Of a stretch of DNA of 64,000 nt, positions 47,201 through 60,400 are shown one piece after another (within the stretch, counting starts at the first letter, position 1; every line of letters starts with the position of its first letter). A program made the position numbers and the translations under genes. Source of the stretch: Endocalyx cinctus (taxonomy: Eukaryota > Ascomycota > Sordariomycetes > Amphisphaeriales > Apiosporaceae). The notes under the pieces are model-generated. The model was given only the letters and a program-made list of their open reading frames with translations. It was not told the DNA's origin and made no database searches. Where the stretch lies: contig BCKC01000003.1 of the NCBI GenBank assembly GCA_001600455.1, positions 2,304,168-2,368,167 on the forward strand, given 5' to 3'.

Positions 47201-50200
47201 AATTTTACGAATACGTTCCAAATTTTGCTATCTGACATGCATCATCGCGTTAACGTTAGGTTTAGTGCAATATTCGTTGGAGAACGGTTAAACTCGTCTC
47301 TTTGCCCGTTCCATTCCCTACCGTAAGGAAATCCTCTTGTTTTCTTAGCAAGAAAAAAAATTGATATCTGTTATTTAACCAAACTACAGGTTTATACCCT
47401 AGTGATTATATCAAATTATAGTGGCATCGCTGATGGTTACATCTAGAGCCTGAAAAAAAATCTCATTACTATTGCCACACTCCTATTGTCCCAAAGGAAT
47501 TCCCTAGTAGACACGATCGATTATGACCAAACCCTACTGAGATGCTTATCTTGTAAATCGATTTCCAACATCGCCAGTGTTTCACGGCCAAGGATGAAAG
47601 CTTAAAACTTCAAAAACGTACCACTTTCGGTAGATGTCTGGCCACGCTCAGATATCTTTCTTATTTATCGTAATGTTTACGTGAACTCAAATCAAACGGA
47701 TAGGAGCCTCGCTCGAAAGCATGAGCAGCAGCTGTACCACTCTCTCCAAACACAAGGTTTTTGCCAACACGCTACAAATCAAGAGGCTAATCAATATTCG
47801 CCGAAACCGTTAGGTAGCACAGGGCCTTACGCGGTCTCTACACTACTATGTCTCTGCCTGCATAATACTGCAGCTAAGCTGTAGCCTTCACGCATTCGTC
47901 GACGTACAGACTCGTCCTAACATTTTCCACCATACTTGACTCGGTTTCAGCTGTCAAACGGGCCGATCACTCTATCGGCTCGGGAATTTAGGTAGGTGTG
48001 CTACGGATCTTAAAAACTAGCCATGGATAGTTACATATGCGTACACGATTGCCGAAGGTCCATAGATCCCTAAGGGAATAAATAAAATTTTGAGTGTGGG
48101 GAGCGGTGATGATCCGGAGGATTATGAACTTGCATATATCACACAAGCTCACATGGCAAGTAACCACTGCTACTAGGCTACTGTGTAGTAAGTTGGGTAT
48201 TCATCATCTCATCTACGTGTTTCACAGTCTCAAACCTCTCGAAGACGAGTTTAGAGGAGACCGTCCATTGACCGAGTATCCAATAACAGCCTTGAGACGT
48301 TTGATCGGTTTTCATGGACCAAGTTTTTTTTTTCTTGTGTGAGTGTTCGTGTGATTGATAATTCCCAAGATAAACTACCCGTGGACAATATCGCGCCACA
48401 GCTGAATAAAACGATACCTAACTGCTTATGATACAATTATAAGCTCGGGCTAAAGCAATAGTTTCCCACCCAGCAAGCGACTATTGCGATAGCGCAAAAG
48501 ACGTAAAGACGAATCGTGCTCGATGTCCCTAGGCCGATATGCTCACAAGGATACATACTCCATATCAACCTTCCAGACAGGTATGGCTCAAAGTAAGCAT
48601 ATAGAAGTGTATATCCACTTCATCCGCAGTATGATGATGCCTGGGCACGGGTTGGTCTAGAATAGAAGCCGGTACAGCAGTCTGGATTCCTTTATGGTTG
48701 ACTCCATTTACCCCTCTTCTCGCGGATGGGTTCCGTCTGTAACTTTTCCCATTCACTGAAAAAAGTGTATTCATTTCATATGCCTACATAGAACCTCAGT
48801 AATGCTCAGTCGCGACAAATCATCGATTATGTGAAGGGGGAGCGCGGGAATATCCATCGACTACCAAAATCCTCATGTGATGCAGTGGGTCTGGCATGCC
48901 TAGAGAGACCCCTCCGTTCCCGAAGGACTAGAAACAGAAATTTTCTAGTATAGTCCAAAATATACATACTACGTATAACAAGCGCGATAGACTGAAAAAG
49001 GTGGGTGTAGCGGATTATCAAGGAGGGTATCGTTGAGGGGTTTGGTGGAAGTAACCTTACTAGGGTTTTGGTGGTGAGCAGACCCAGAGGCACCCTGTCT
49101 CGAGCGTGGCTCTTGGTCGTAATTGGTCGCGACTTGGAACGCGATTTCGTCGAACCAACCAGCTGACACCCCATGAAGAGCGTGAACCTGGCCTAAACTA
49201 CAGGGTCGTCTGCAAATCATGGGCCGTCATCTGTCCCCACCAACAAGAAAAGATACATGCGCACAAGCCGAGAATCTTTTCCCTCATCGAGCAGCATGGC
49301 TTGCATTCAAACATGGAGATGGGTCTCGTAAGCTGCGGCCTTACAGTCGGCATGACATAGTCGCATCGGTCCTCGTTTCCAGGACCCTTGCAAAGAAACT
49401 AGGAAGAGCGCCACTCTTATCTGTTCTGTGCTAATGTGGCTTGCGTCGTCAACTCCAAGTTTTTTTTTTTTTGTCCCTCTCTCTCCGAAGCAGCCGACCC
49501 AAGTCCGTTTATGATGACGAATAAACAGCTTCCAAGCCTCTTGTCGCGGGCGCAGCCATGATCAGGATACGCGGCAATGCGACCATCCATAACTCAGAGA
49601 AATGTATATATATACTAACCTAAGTATATTTTGAGGTTTGACATCCATCGGCAGTCGCTGGCGATGATGATGGTTGTGCGCCTCCCGTGGCTATCCCCCG
49701 CGCCCCATCAACTACACTACACTTACATTATTGAGATTCGCCAGTGGAATGGCCAAGGAGTGCACTCCTCGATCTAGTTAAGTATGTATGTAGCCATGCG
49801 CATGCGCACACACACACATAACCTAGTATATATGTACATATGTATATGTATATGTATATGTGTATGTATGTATATGTATGCATGTAGCGTAACTCAACTT
49901 TGTAACCTAACTGCACTATCGTGCAATAAGCCGATTTCTGAAGACCCACCCAAGAAGACGCTCAAGTTGCCTGTTCGCCCGTTTCGCCTCTCTCTCTCTG
50001 TCGTAGACACGGGAGACCCCCCTGCTACCCGCACTTGCAGTTCTTCCCACACTTGTTGAACCGGGCGCAAACAGAAAAAAAAAAATTGTTAGTATTATAC
50101 GGGGACGACTGACCAGCTGCGCCATCTTAATCCACCCCACTTCCTATCAACTCGATCAAAAATGTTCATGGAGGGCATCCTCGCTCCATTCCGATGCTTG

Positions 50201-52808
50201 AGGTTGTAGCACAGCGCCATGTTGTTGACACCTACATTTTATATAAGAGGGGCTAGACGACGCACCAAGGAACACTTCTACAGGGGCGACGTAATAGTAA
50301 CGCGCTCCGCGATTATTATCATTATTGTGGGATAATCAGTGGGCTGTATGGGCAAACAAACAGCTTGCGACGAACATGCGTGTCTCGTTTCAGATTTGGA
50401 AATCCACTCTAAAAATCTGTCGGTAGCTGGTTGTCTCCAAATTCAGGGCTTTCGGGAGATGCTCTGAACTTTTGATGTCTTGATACTGGCTTAAACATGG
50501 CAAAATATCGTCGCGCCAGTATCGTCAATCACACACAGCGCTTGCGATAGGCTATCCGATATAGGGTATGACAATGATAGTGACACAACCTTCGGGATAT
50601 TTCCTGGAGGTTTGGCCACCACTGCTGATATTGGTAGTGTAAATTTAGTGGTCAGTATTGAATGTTTCATGTTTATATTAAAGAACCAGTGCCTAGTCAG
50701 GCACGTTGACTCATCCTGTCACACCCTAATCTTAACTCCCTATGCGGGCTCCGAACAACACGGAGATTTCTCAAAGGTGTCTCTTAAGCATCGCCTTGTC
50801 AATTGCACTTTTCACCTCGTTCCGGTGCCGCGCAAGGACGCCCCGGGAGCGAGCATACGGATTAGACCCCCGCGCTACCGCTGTCGAATAGGTTGTAGTC
50901 CCGATTCCTTACTGGGCCTTCTCATATAGCTACGAATACAAGGTGAGGATAAGTGTCTGCCTCGTAGGACCTGTGGCATGATCCTTCCTGCAATCTCTGG
51001 TCCTTCAATGAAGTCTGTCGGAAATTGACTCGAGAGGCAGACCGGTTCCTTTCCCCGGTATTTCTGTCTGCTGCCTTGGCAGGCTGACAGGTTGACAGGC
51101 TACGCAGATAGAGACGTCGGCAGCAAGAATAATGAGTCACCAGGACTAGATTTCTGGAAAAGAATTACTTGTAACGTTTCCCCGCCTGAAGATGCACCTA
51201 TGTTGTGACATGCTGTCGTCTGAGATTAACACATCGAGCTTGATCTCCGTCTTGAATGGCTAGCCTCTCTGTTCTACCTACCCCTATACGAAATCGGAAG
51301 GGGAGCATGTTCCGCCTTTACAGCTTGTTGACACCTATAGATAGATAGCTGCATAAGTCAAGGGAGCATACCTTCAAGGATCGGCTCTGCAGCATGCTGG
51401 ACGTCGCCAGCGGCGCCAAAGAGAGCTACGACGATGACGATGAGACATGCGTCTAGGTCAAGTTCTAAGAGATGAGGATAATCTCATTTCGGCCCCATCC
51501 TGCAGCGCGCCGTAATATGTGAAATCAATGCTGTTTGAATCTATCGCAATAGCAGAAAAAAGAAGAGCAAAGACAATATGGTAAAACTGGCCGGATGAAT
51601 CCCGCGGATTGATCATACGATTGAAGTCAGTGTAAATGCAGGATTTAATCTTATTTATGTAAAAGGTCCCTGACAGCGCACTAAACGTACACTTTACCTG
51701 GAGAATGGGCGTCGATGATCGGATGACAGGTGTCCAACGACAGGCATCCCCGTGGAGAATATGGGCCAGGAAAACAGGATGCCTGCGCTCCAGTGTCTCT
51801 CATTTACCTATCGCTATAGCGATAAAATGAATATAGACTGGCTGACTGGGTACGTATTATGGATAGGTATACGCATTATGCTGCATACATATGCATGCAA
51901 GACTGTTTACCAGTGGCGGTGGTAGCACCGGTGGCGACGTGTGTGGGGATGGGATATTCCTTTCATGTACGTGCGTCGAAGACACCTGTTTCAAGTGTCT
52001 TAAATGCAAGATATAGGAAATGATGTTTTTAAGTCTGCATGTTTTGCGGTTGAGTTTCACCGAAATCAGGGAAATGTAAAAAATAGAAAAAAAAGAAAAA
52101 AAAAAGCTGTGGGAGATAATTTATAATAGATCCATCATTCCTATTCGGAATTTGTCCCACCGGAGTGTCAAGTCTATCCCGAGTATCGGCTTTCGGATGG
52201 GGTCGACAACAAGATCTTCGGACGGGCGGAAATAAGCATTAACATTCAATAGTAAATACTATGTATTTTCAAGTATCAAGTACTCATTTCCGAGAAACTT
52301 CAATAATACTGCCAACAGATTGGGGGAAAAATCTTGACTCCTAAGTTAAATAACAACAAATAGTATTACTGTTTATAGGCGACAGAACAAACCACGATAA
52401 GTTCTAGTATAGCAGTACGGAGTATGTGTAGGTAGCGGTGAATAGCTAGTAATAGGTGTGCTAGTAGGTCAGATAGTGGTAATTATAGGCAGTGAAAGAC
52501 CCCCAGCTTCCTTAGATTAGTGTATTTACAGTACTGTTGCTACCTAAGCAGTTAAGTAATGTGATAAGCACGGACCATAGATTACTTGGCGACGGGCGGC
52601 TACTGATAACGATAAGACATTACCAATATTGAGTGGTAGACGCTCTGACACTGTTGATTTGACAGAACTAGCGCGATTCGCCTCAAACGAGAAAGAAAAG
52701 TCTTGATCTGTTAAGAGAACTTAAGGGTAATCAAGATTTATCGCATCGCGACTCTCTATATTTATGAGACAACGAAAAAGAAAGTCGACCTGAAATATAT
52801 AAGTAGTC

Positions 52809-55800
52809 ATGACGAGTCTTAAAAGATCATCTCATGCCGACCCGTTTCCCCAGAACCTGTCGAGCAAGGTTTATGTGAGGTCTACAAAGAGTGGCAAGGT
52901 TCAGAAAATTGTTCGCGAGGTTTACCTTCGAACAGATATACCTTGCTCTTCACAACTATGTTCGAAATGTCTTGCAACAGCGCCCCAGAATGCAGCTGGT
53001 CGTCGTAGGTTTTCCCCAATGAAATTTCTGTTCAACAGTCACATTTTGTCGATCACCAACGTTGGCCTTGGTTGCGATATCGTGCGGAAGAGAGAGCGAC
53101 GCTGACACAATTCACAGGTACTCCCTTCGTTCTTTCAGCTCAGCCAGCTAGTACTTCAGCTTACCCGCAGGGCCATTATCTGGTCCCGGATACCAACGCT
53201 CTGCTCAATGCCATGGATCTATTTGAGCAAGGCTCGGCTTTTCATGACGTTATTATTCTGCAGACTGTCCTGGAGGAACTACGCAATAGGTCTCTGCCGC
53301 TCTACAATAGACTTATTGGTCTCACCAAAAGTGAAGAGAAGAGGTTCTATGTATTCTTCAACGAGTTTAGGCTTGAAACCTATGTAGTACGCGAGGAAGA
53401 GGAAAGTATCAATGACCGGAATGATAGAGCCGTGCGTCGAGCCGTGAAATGGTATAATGAGCATCTCGCCCAGACCAAGACGAAGAAGACCCCCACCGTC
53501 GTGATGCTCACTGATGATAGAGGCAACCTAGAAAAGGCTAAAGAAGAGAAAGTTCCAGCTACGACACTACGCGATTACGTCTCTGGTCTCGAAGATGCCG
53601 ATAGATTACTGGATATGATTGCCGAAAGTCAGGAAAGAGGTCTTAACAGAGATAAGAAATCTGCGGGATTCCTCTACCCGGAATATTACAGCATGTCCAA
53701 GATGATGACCGGCGTCAAGAATGGGTTATTACACCAGGGAATAATCAACATTTCCCCTTATAATTATCTGGAGGCTTCCATCAAAGTTCCTGCTTTTCCA
53801 AAACAGCTCTTGATTCTTGGACGGGACAATATCAATAGAGCCGTCGACGGCGATGTAATCGTCGTGGAGGTGCTGCCTCAAGACCAGTGGAAAGAACCAT
53901 CTACCAAGATTATTGAAGAGGAAGCTATCACGAAGAACGAGAATGCAGATGCGGACGAAGGTGGCGATATCGTCACGGAGCAAGAGAGAAAAGCTCTACA
54001 AGAGCAAGTTAAAAAACTACAAGGTATGAGTACTGAAGGTCGACCGCAGCCGACAGCAAAAGTGGTTGGTGTTATAAAGCGAAACTGGCGGCAGTATGTT
54101 GGTCATGTTGACCCATCATCCGTCAGTCAATCGGCAAAGCAAGGCCGAAAGCAAGAGACCGTCTTCCTCATAGCCATGGATAAGAGGATACCAAAGATCA
54201 GATTACGTACGAGACAGGCCGGGGAATTGCTCGGAAAGCGATTACTCGTGACAATCGACTCGTGGGACCGAGAGTCTCGCCATCCTGTTGGCCACTTTGT
54301 CAGATCTTTGGGTGAGATGGAAAGCAAAGCAGCCGAGACAGAGGCATTACTACTCGAGTACGATGTACAATATAGGCCATTCCCCAAGACTGTGCTAGAT
54401 TGCCTACCTCCTCAAGGTCATGACTGGAGAGTTCCGGCGAGCACAGACGACCCAGGATGGAAGGATAGAGAGGATCTTAGAGGCCTCCTTATCTGCAGTA
54501 TTGATCCCGTCGGTTGTCAAGATATTGACGACGCTCTACACGCGAAAGCTTTGCCAAATGGCAATTTCGAGGTTGGTGTCCATATTGCGGATGTCTCACA
54601 CTTCGTTAAACCAAACAACGCAATGGACACGGAAGCCAGCATCCGAGGAACTACTGTTTATTTAGTTGATAAACGAATCGACATGCTTCCTATGCTACTC
54701 GGAACAGATCTTTGCTCGCTCAAGCCCTATGTGGAACGATATGCATTCTCGGTACTATGGGAGCTTAACGAATCTGCTGATATTGTTAATGTGAGATTTA
54801 CCAAATCAGTGATCAAATCTCGCGAAGCTTTCAGTTACGAGCAAGCACAGCTCAGAATCGATGATGAATCGCAACAAGACGATTTAACCAAGGGCATGAG
54901 AACGTTGTTGATGCTCTCAAAGAAGCTGAAACAGAAGCGCATGGATGCTGGAGCTCTTAGTCTCTCGTCCCCTGAAGTCAAAGTCCAGATGGAATCAGAG
55001 ACTTCAGATCCTATTGATGTTAAGACCAAGGAGCTGCTTGATACCAATTCTCTGGTCGAAGAGTTCATGTTGCTCGCTAACATCAGCGTGGCTGGTAAAA
55101 TCTACGAGGCTTTCCCTCAAACCGCAATTCTGCGTCGCCACGGTTCGCCCCCAAAGACGAACTTCGACGAGCTCGCGAATCAGCTTAAAGTGAAGAAAGG
55201 ATTAGAGCTCCGCTTTGATTCATCTAAAGCTCTTGCTGACTCGCTAGATGCATGTGTTGAGGAGAGTGAGCCCTTCTTCAACACCCTCGTTCGTATTATG
55301 GCTACCCGCTGCATGATGAGCGCCGAATACTTCTGCGCGGGTACTCAAGCCTATCCAGAGTTCCGTCACTACGGTCTCGCATCTGAAATTTACACACATT
55401 TCACCAGTCCCATCAGACGTTACGCCGATCTTGTGGCGCACCGTCAGCTCGCGGCAGCCATCGACTACGAGCCTATGCATCCTTCGGTACGTTCGCGTGG
55501 CCGCCTCGAGGCCGTCTGCAAGAACATCAACGTCAGACACCGCAACGCGCAATTAGCGGGCCGGGCGAGTATCGCTTACTACGTGGGACAGTCCCTTCGA
55601 GGGCGGGTCGCGGAGGAGGACGGCTTTGTTATGAAGATCTTCAGCAACGGGTTCGTGGTCCTCGTACCGCGTTTCGGAATAGAGTCCCTAATCCGACTGC
55701 GAGATCTCGCCGAGCCGGAGCCTGACAGTACATTCGACGCCGATACATACACTCTACGCACAAGTGGTAGCCGTGAGGTCGTCGTCGAGCTGTTTATGAA

Positions 55801-55873
55801 AGTGCGAGTGCGCATCCAGGATGTGAAGGACGAGACGACGGGAAAGAGGGGAGCTAAGATGGAGCTCATATAG
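52809..55873 (+). CDS. DIS3: DIS3/RRP44, catalytic exosome nuclease, 983 aa
   Basis: Catalytic subunit of the RNA exosome, with 3'-5' exonuclease and PIN endonuclease activities, in nucleus and cytoplasm. Exon 1 is 52809-53004, the intron 53005-53117 (GTAGGT donor, GCTGAC branch, CACAG acceptor), exon 2 53118-55873. The N-terminal CR3 motif has C46, C51 and C54. The PIN domain begins LVPDTNALLNAMD with D90, followed by LEELRNRS, NDRAVRRAVKWY and LTDDRG, which carry the other acidic residues. Two cold-shock-type domains precede the RNB domain, whose QDIDDALH motif holds the catalytic aspartates (last one about D537). An S1-like domain ends the protein. Lengths of 958 (human) and 1001 (yeast) bracket this one. 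A donor 7 nt upstream (GTCGTC) would shift the frame and is rejected; one at 52999 (GCTG|GTCGTC) keeps the frame but is a poor donor, so exon 1 could be two codons shorter. Confidence 0.97.
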
Positions 55874-57086
55874 AGACCGAGACATGATACAGATCACCAA
55901 GAATAAAGACTGGACAGGCGAGGATGCGTGATAATGCGGAGTGCAAAAGGATAAAGAAATGGTCTCTAACTTTAGTTGGTGGATATGTGTTTCTAGTTTT
56001 TATCTCCTCGATAGAAGAAAACGATACATGCTAGATCCAATGAAATTACATGACACAGGCAACGATTCTGTTCTTGCCTGTTCACGAGAAGTATACCACC
56101 ACGAGTTAACCTGGCTGCTGGAGGTATTGTTTTGCTCACAAGACACGGACATGTTGTTCATCACTAATCTCTCCCAGCTCTTACCGGGCCGTCGTCCTGA
56201 ATATGCCCTCGCCAATATGAAGCACTACACATTTTGAAGCAACCATCACTCCATATGGACCAGATATGACGAAAGACTTTGGTTTCAGCGTGGGTAGTTA
56301 TTGTATTGTGACAAGATGAACGCGTCCGGGCCGGAGGGGAGGTGGGCTATAGATGGACTGCTCTCTCGACATATCAAACAATGCTATCGTTCGCAAGACC
56401 TGAAATAGAGAAGGAGAGAAGACAAGTGTTTGAAGAAACCTGGAGCGGTGGAGTCTGTAGCAAGATACCCTCTCTTGTTAGCACCATCTAGTGATACAGA
56501 CCTCTAACAAACTGGACATCGAAACGTGTCGAGGGTCGTGGCTGTCAACTCACCAAAACTTGACATGGGATGAAGAACGGAGAGAAATGCAACCCGTTTC
56601 GTTTTTGACGGGATCAGACCGTAACAATAGAGTCCCCCGCCCAAAGGATACGATGGTGCAAACGGTAATTCGAAAAGGGAGGTATGGAGGCAGCTCATCA
56701 ATGCGGTTTGGTGAAACCTCATCCCCACCGAACCTGTCGTTCATTCATTACATGCCTTTCGCTCGTTCAGATCACATAGTGCACACATTTTTTTTTTTTT
56801 TTTTTTGTATTTCCTATCTATTATTAGTTATGAACTTACTAACCTACCGATCAAGACCAAGGCCATACGATACAATACGATACGATACCTTCTTACGATT
56901 GAATACCATGCCACGCGCATGAAGTCGATTAAGATTGAATCATCCTTTTTTCATTATCACGTATCACACACAAAACGCACGTACCCGTTTCCCCCCCGGG
57001 GAACGGCTCAGACGTTTATCTAAATTATCATTTTTTTAAGTTTATAAACTATGTAAAACTTAATTTCAACCCATGTTTTTATAGTA

Positions 57087-57100
57087 CGTGTACGTACACG
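57087..57100. repeat. 14-bp perfect palindrome
   Basis: CGTGTACGTACACG, self-complementary with no spacer, in intergenic DNA. It has no adjacent gene start. Confidence 0.5.
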
Positions 57101-57415
57101 GGAAGCGGGTGGTTCGTCGGCACGTTCACGGTGAGTACTTCCCGTTAAGGTGAACCGGGGGAAGGGTGTGTGTGTGGGTGAGGTAAACAAGTTGTTTTAT
57201 GATACATGTCTAATCTTAAATAATCGTCTTCCTCAATTCTCGACTGTAAACGTATTGGTGGTCACTTTTTTTTCTTTGTGTAAGATTAATTTTAAATGCG
57301 TGGGCTGCGTGGATGGGTGAAGATATTTAAAGGTACCCTACTGAAAATCTAGATCAAAGCGCGGGGGGGTCTTTGAAGAAAGCCGTCGCAAATGGAGATG
57401 GAAATGGGAAATAGG

Positions 57416-57438
57416 AAAAAAAAAAAAAAAAAAAAAAA
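57416..57438. repeat. A23 homopolymer
   Basis: Uninterrupted run of 23 A in intergenic DNA. Confidence 0.9.
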
Positions 57439-60400
57439 GACCGAGGAAGAAAACCTCCGCAAGAGAGATATTCCCGGATGAACAAATTTACTTGATATGT
57501 AAATTATCAATTAACATTCGACCTTACGCGTAAGAGAACGTATTTTGAACCGTAAACTAGAAGGGTGTCCTTGGCTATAGAGAAACTCGTGATATAGGTA
57601 AGCTGGTAAGTATACGTACTTGTCTGAGCCAGGGGGTTTTGATTGGGAGAAGAAATTATCCTCCTGTTCACGGTTTTAACCCACTTACACTCATACTATG
57701 TACTGCATAGTACTTATTAACTATTCGACAAAAAATCAAAGTGATCAAAGTGGTGGGAAGGTGGTCATGTATTTTGTCTCGAAGTTTCATTTAACACATT
57801 CACCGTCTTCAGCCTTAAGGAACTAGTTACCATATAGAAACCTGATCTATATCACTTGAAATTCCCAAGTGACAAGGGGAAGAGGGATTATACGGTAAAT
57901 TAATTTCAGTTTCTCGAGATAGCACGTTGAGGGGAAGAAAATGGACAAAGGTGATATTCAAAGTACTCCGTAAAATCAATGAGAGAGGTAATTAGTAAGT
58001 ATCATCTTTACTACATTGACCAATAATAACTGAAGAGAGGTTGCAATGATCTATATGTAGTAAAGCCTCGTCGAAAAAAGCCTGTTCAAAAATACGACTA
58101 TAAGAAAGAAACCCGGTTGTATCTTAACTCTTCCATATATATGTAATATATTTGAAAATAAACCCGTCGGATACGCCTGGCTGGTTGAAACTGTGGCGTA
58201 ACGAATCTTATAAAATTAACATGGTAGCTTTGCCCAACTTACTCGCACATTTTGAGGGTCGCTATTTTATTTTATTTTATTTTATCTGCTGACTCATTTA
58301 TTCATTAATTGATCGATAGCGTGGTTCGAATTTCCTGGTTCTCCGATGAAGAAGTAGGCTTTGTCTGCATGTACCCATTCCCTCCCAGATAAATGGGTGG
58401 GTACCGTACCTTTGAATTGGATTGTTTCTAGAATGGAGAAAAAGAGAGAGGTACACTAAACGTAGACAAATACTACGTACGCCAGCTGCATTTCCCGGCA
58501 GCTCGTCATGATATCTGAGGGCTCTTATGATCAGACCTGACATTGACAAGTGACAGGTCCCACCGTGGGTTGTGGGTCGCTCGGCCGTGGGTCGCTCATC
58601 CTGAACATTAATGGCCCATTTTAAAGGGTTATATCAAACGGGGAAGTAATAATAAAACAAGTTTGGTCATGCTGCTAGGTTAGAAACATAGCAGCAATAG
58701 CGGTTTAATATGTCTAAGGTGGAGAAAGAATATGTATCATCATTGCTTTGATGGTGGGAGGTCAATGGTCGGTATGGTTTCCCGACACCTTCAACTTGAA
58801 CTAATTCCTGGAGATTAAGCCCGTGACATCTCACGTCAAATTATGAAATGCCGGAAGCCGAGATGATATTTGAGACGAGGGGGGTATGGGTACCACGAAA
58901 ACGGAGCCAGCTCCTCGTGGTAGGATCTTCTGATACGTAACTTTGTTTACCTTCAAAACATAAAATATCGAACGTGAACAAAACCTGTGAATTTGACGAT
59001 GCCAGGATCCCGGTAAATACTGTTCACATCGGAGGATTTATCTTTCTTATTGTTAAGGTTATTTCGACGGCAAGCAACGGTAGAAGAAAGAGAACAATGA
59101 AATAAAATAAAATCACTTAATAGTAATAATAGTAAAAGCTTAATAGATCCATACTATCGTGATAAGCGGGACGCAAGATCAAGGCACAATCTCTTTTTTT
59201 TTTTTTTTTGTTCTGTGACATGCCTCGCAATCCCGGTGACTCCCGTCGCTCTAATAACCTGGCTGCTGAGCTTCGTGGGAAGAGCGAGCCCTGCGAATAG
59301 CAATTTAAAAAAAACCCCAGGAAGAAATTAACATCGCTATCGTATGGATGGGTCGATCTCTGAACTGGATATTAATCCGAGCATATTATAGAATGACGAA
59401 CCAAAAAAAGGGTCTTCCCGTGATCTTAGCCTCGCCTTGACATGCGATCAGCTTTTCTTTTTTTTTTTTTTTTTGTTCCATCTTGTCAAGTCATTAGGTA
59501 TTCGTGACCAGAACGTCCATGCTACCATACGTACTCGACACGTCCCACAGAGGAATGTTTTCCGTGGTCGTCATTTCACGTCACGGGCAGCCTCGTGATT
59601 CAAACCATGGAAATGGGAAATTCCAGCCAGCCAGTCTCTCAGTCTTCAATAATGAAGTTGAAAAGGGAAGTAATTGGCTCCCTTTCTGAGTAGAGGATTA
59701 GTCAGTAGGCTATACCATACGCTGGGGTCGAGAACGTTAGCGCGATACAATATGCAGCCACCCATAAAGCAGCTTACGTTACTTAGTATAGAAACAGATC
59801 TCATAGAAGCATGCAGCTCTCACGGGTGGTTGCGTGTTGTATTCTGCTAACAGTTCTGACTCCGGCGTAGGTACAGCCGTAGTCGGGAGGGTAAAGCTGT
59901 CAACGCAGCGCACATGGCAGCTCGGACTCTGTAGATCTTCAGGTCGTGCGTTAGCCACGTAGCGGAGACTAAAGAACGCTATTCATGACTCGACGCGCGC
60001 AAGTATAACACAACATTAGACTTATTTTTGGGGTATATGTGTGGGTGTGGGTGTGTGATATGCTGTCAAACTCCGGATAGCGCCCACTGGGTACCCCTTG
60101 TCCACGATGCCACGATAGTTTGCGGTGTACGCACGGTAGCTGCCCTCCACACCACCACCACCACCATCCGGATCAATCGTAGCTAGCAAAAGGACGCGAT
60201 CCCCTAGGCCGGTCTCGTTAGTGTCGAGAGACTAAAGCTCGTACACCTGATCAAGTGAACGACAGCGAACAGACAAGTAATTTCTACGGGACCCTAAAAA
60301 CCTGCCCTTAATCTTATTACGCAGGCTGGGTCGTAACTCGGAGTTCGAATCATCTTTTTGATAGGTGGTTCGTTTCCCCTCTCTCCCTCTCCCTCTCCCT

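Larger units (their letters stand above)
43001..52808. other. 9.8-kb region without a recognised gene, between RSC7 and DIS3
   Basis: No protein family, tRNA or rRNA is recognisable. It contains TA/TG runs (43262-43304), GA repeats (about 43826-43844), paired long A-tracts (44087-44230), a GT/AT run (about 49820-49885), and less AT-rich blocks at about 47500-49450 and 50350-51500 with overlapping short frames on both strands. The distal few hundred bases are the DIS3 promoter. Confidence 0.5.

Noticed and set aside
50226..51340. TTGTTGACACCTA present twice about 1.1 kb apart, as possible LTR ends
   Set aside because: The match is only 13 bp with no extended similarity, and that many repeats are expected by chance. 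No retroelement coding sequence lies between.
53072..53117. ATG at 53072 as the start of DIS3
   Set aside because: Starting there would drop the conserved N-terminus with the CR3 cysteines, which is encoded by the upstream exon at 52809. The segment 53072-53117 lies in the intron.
58323..58345. GGTTCGAATTTC string resembling a tRNA T-loop
   Set aside because: The flanking bases do not form a T-stem, and no acceptor or anticodon arm is visible. Similar strings near 60340, 62045 and 63345 also fail.
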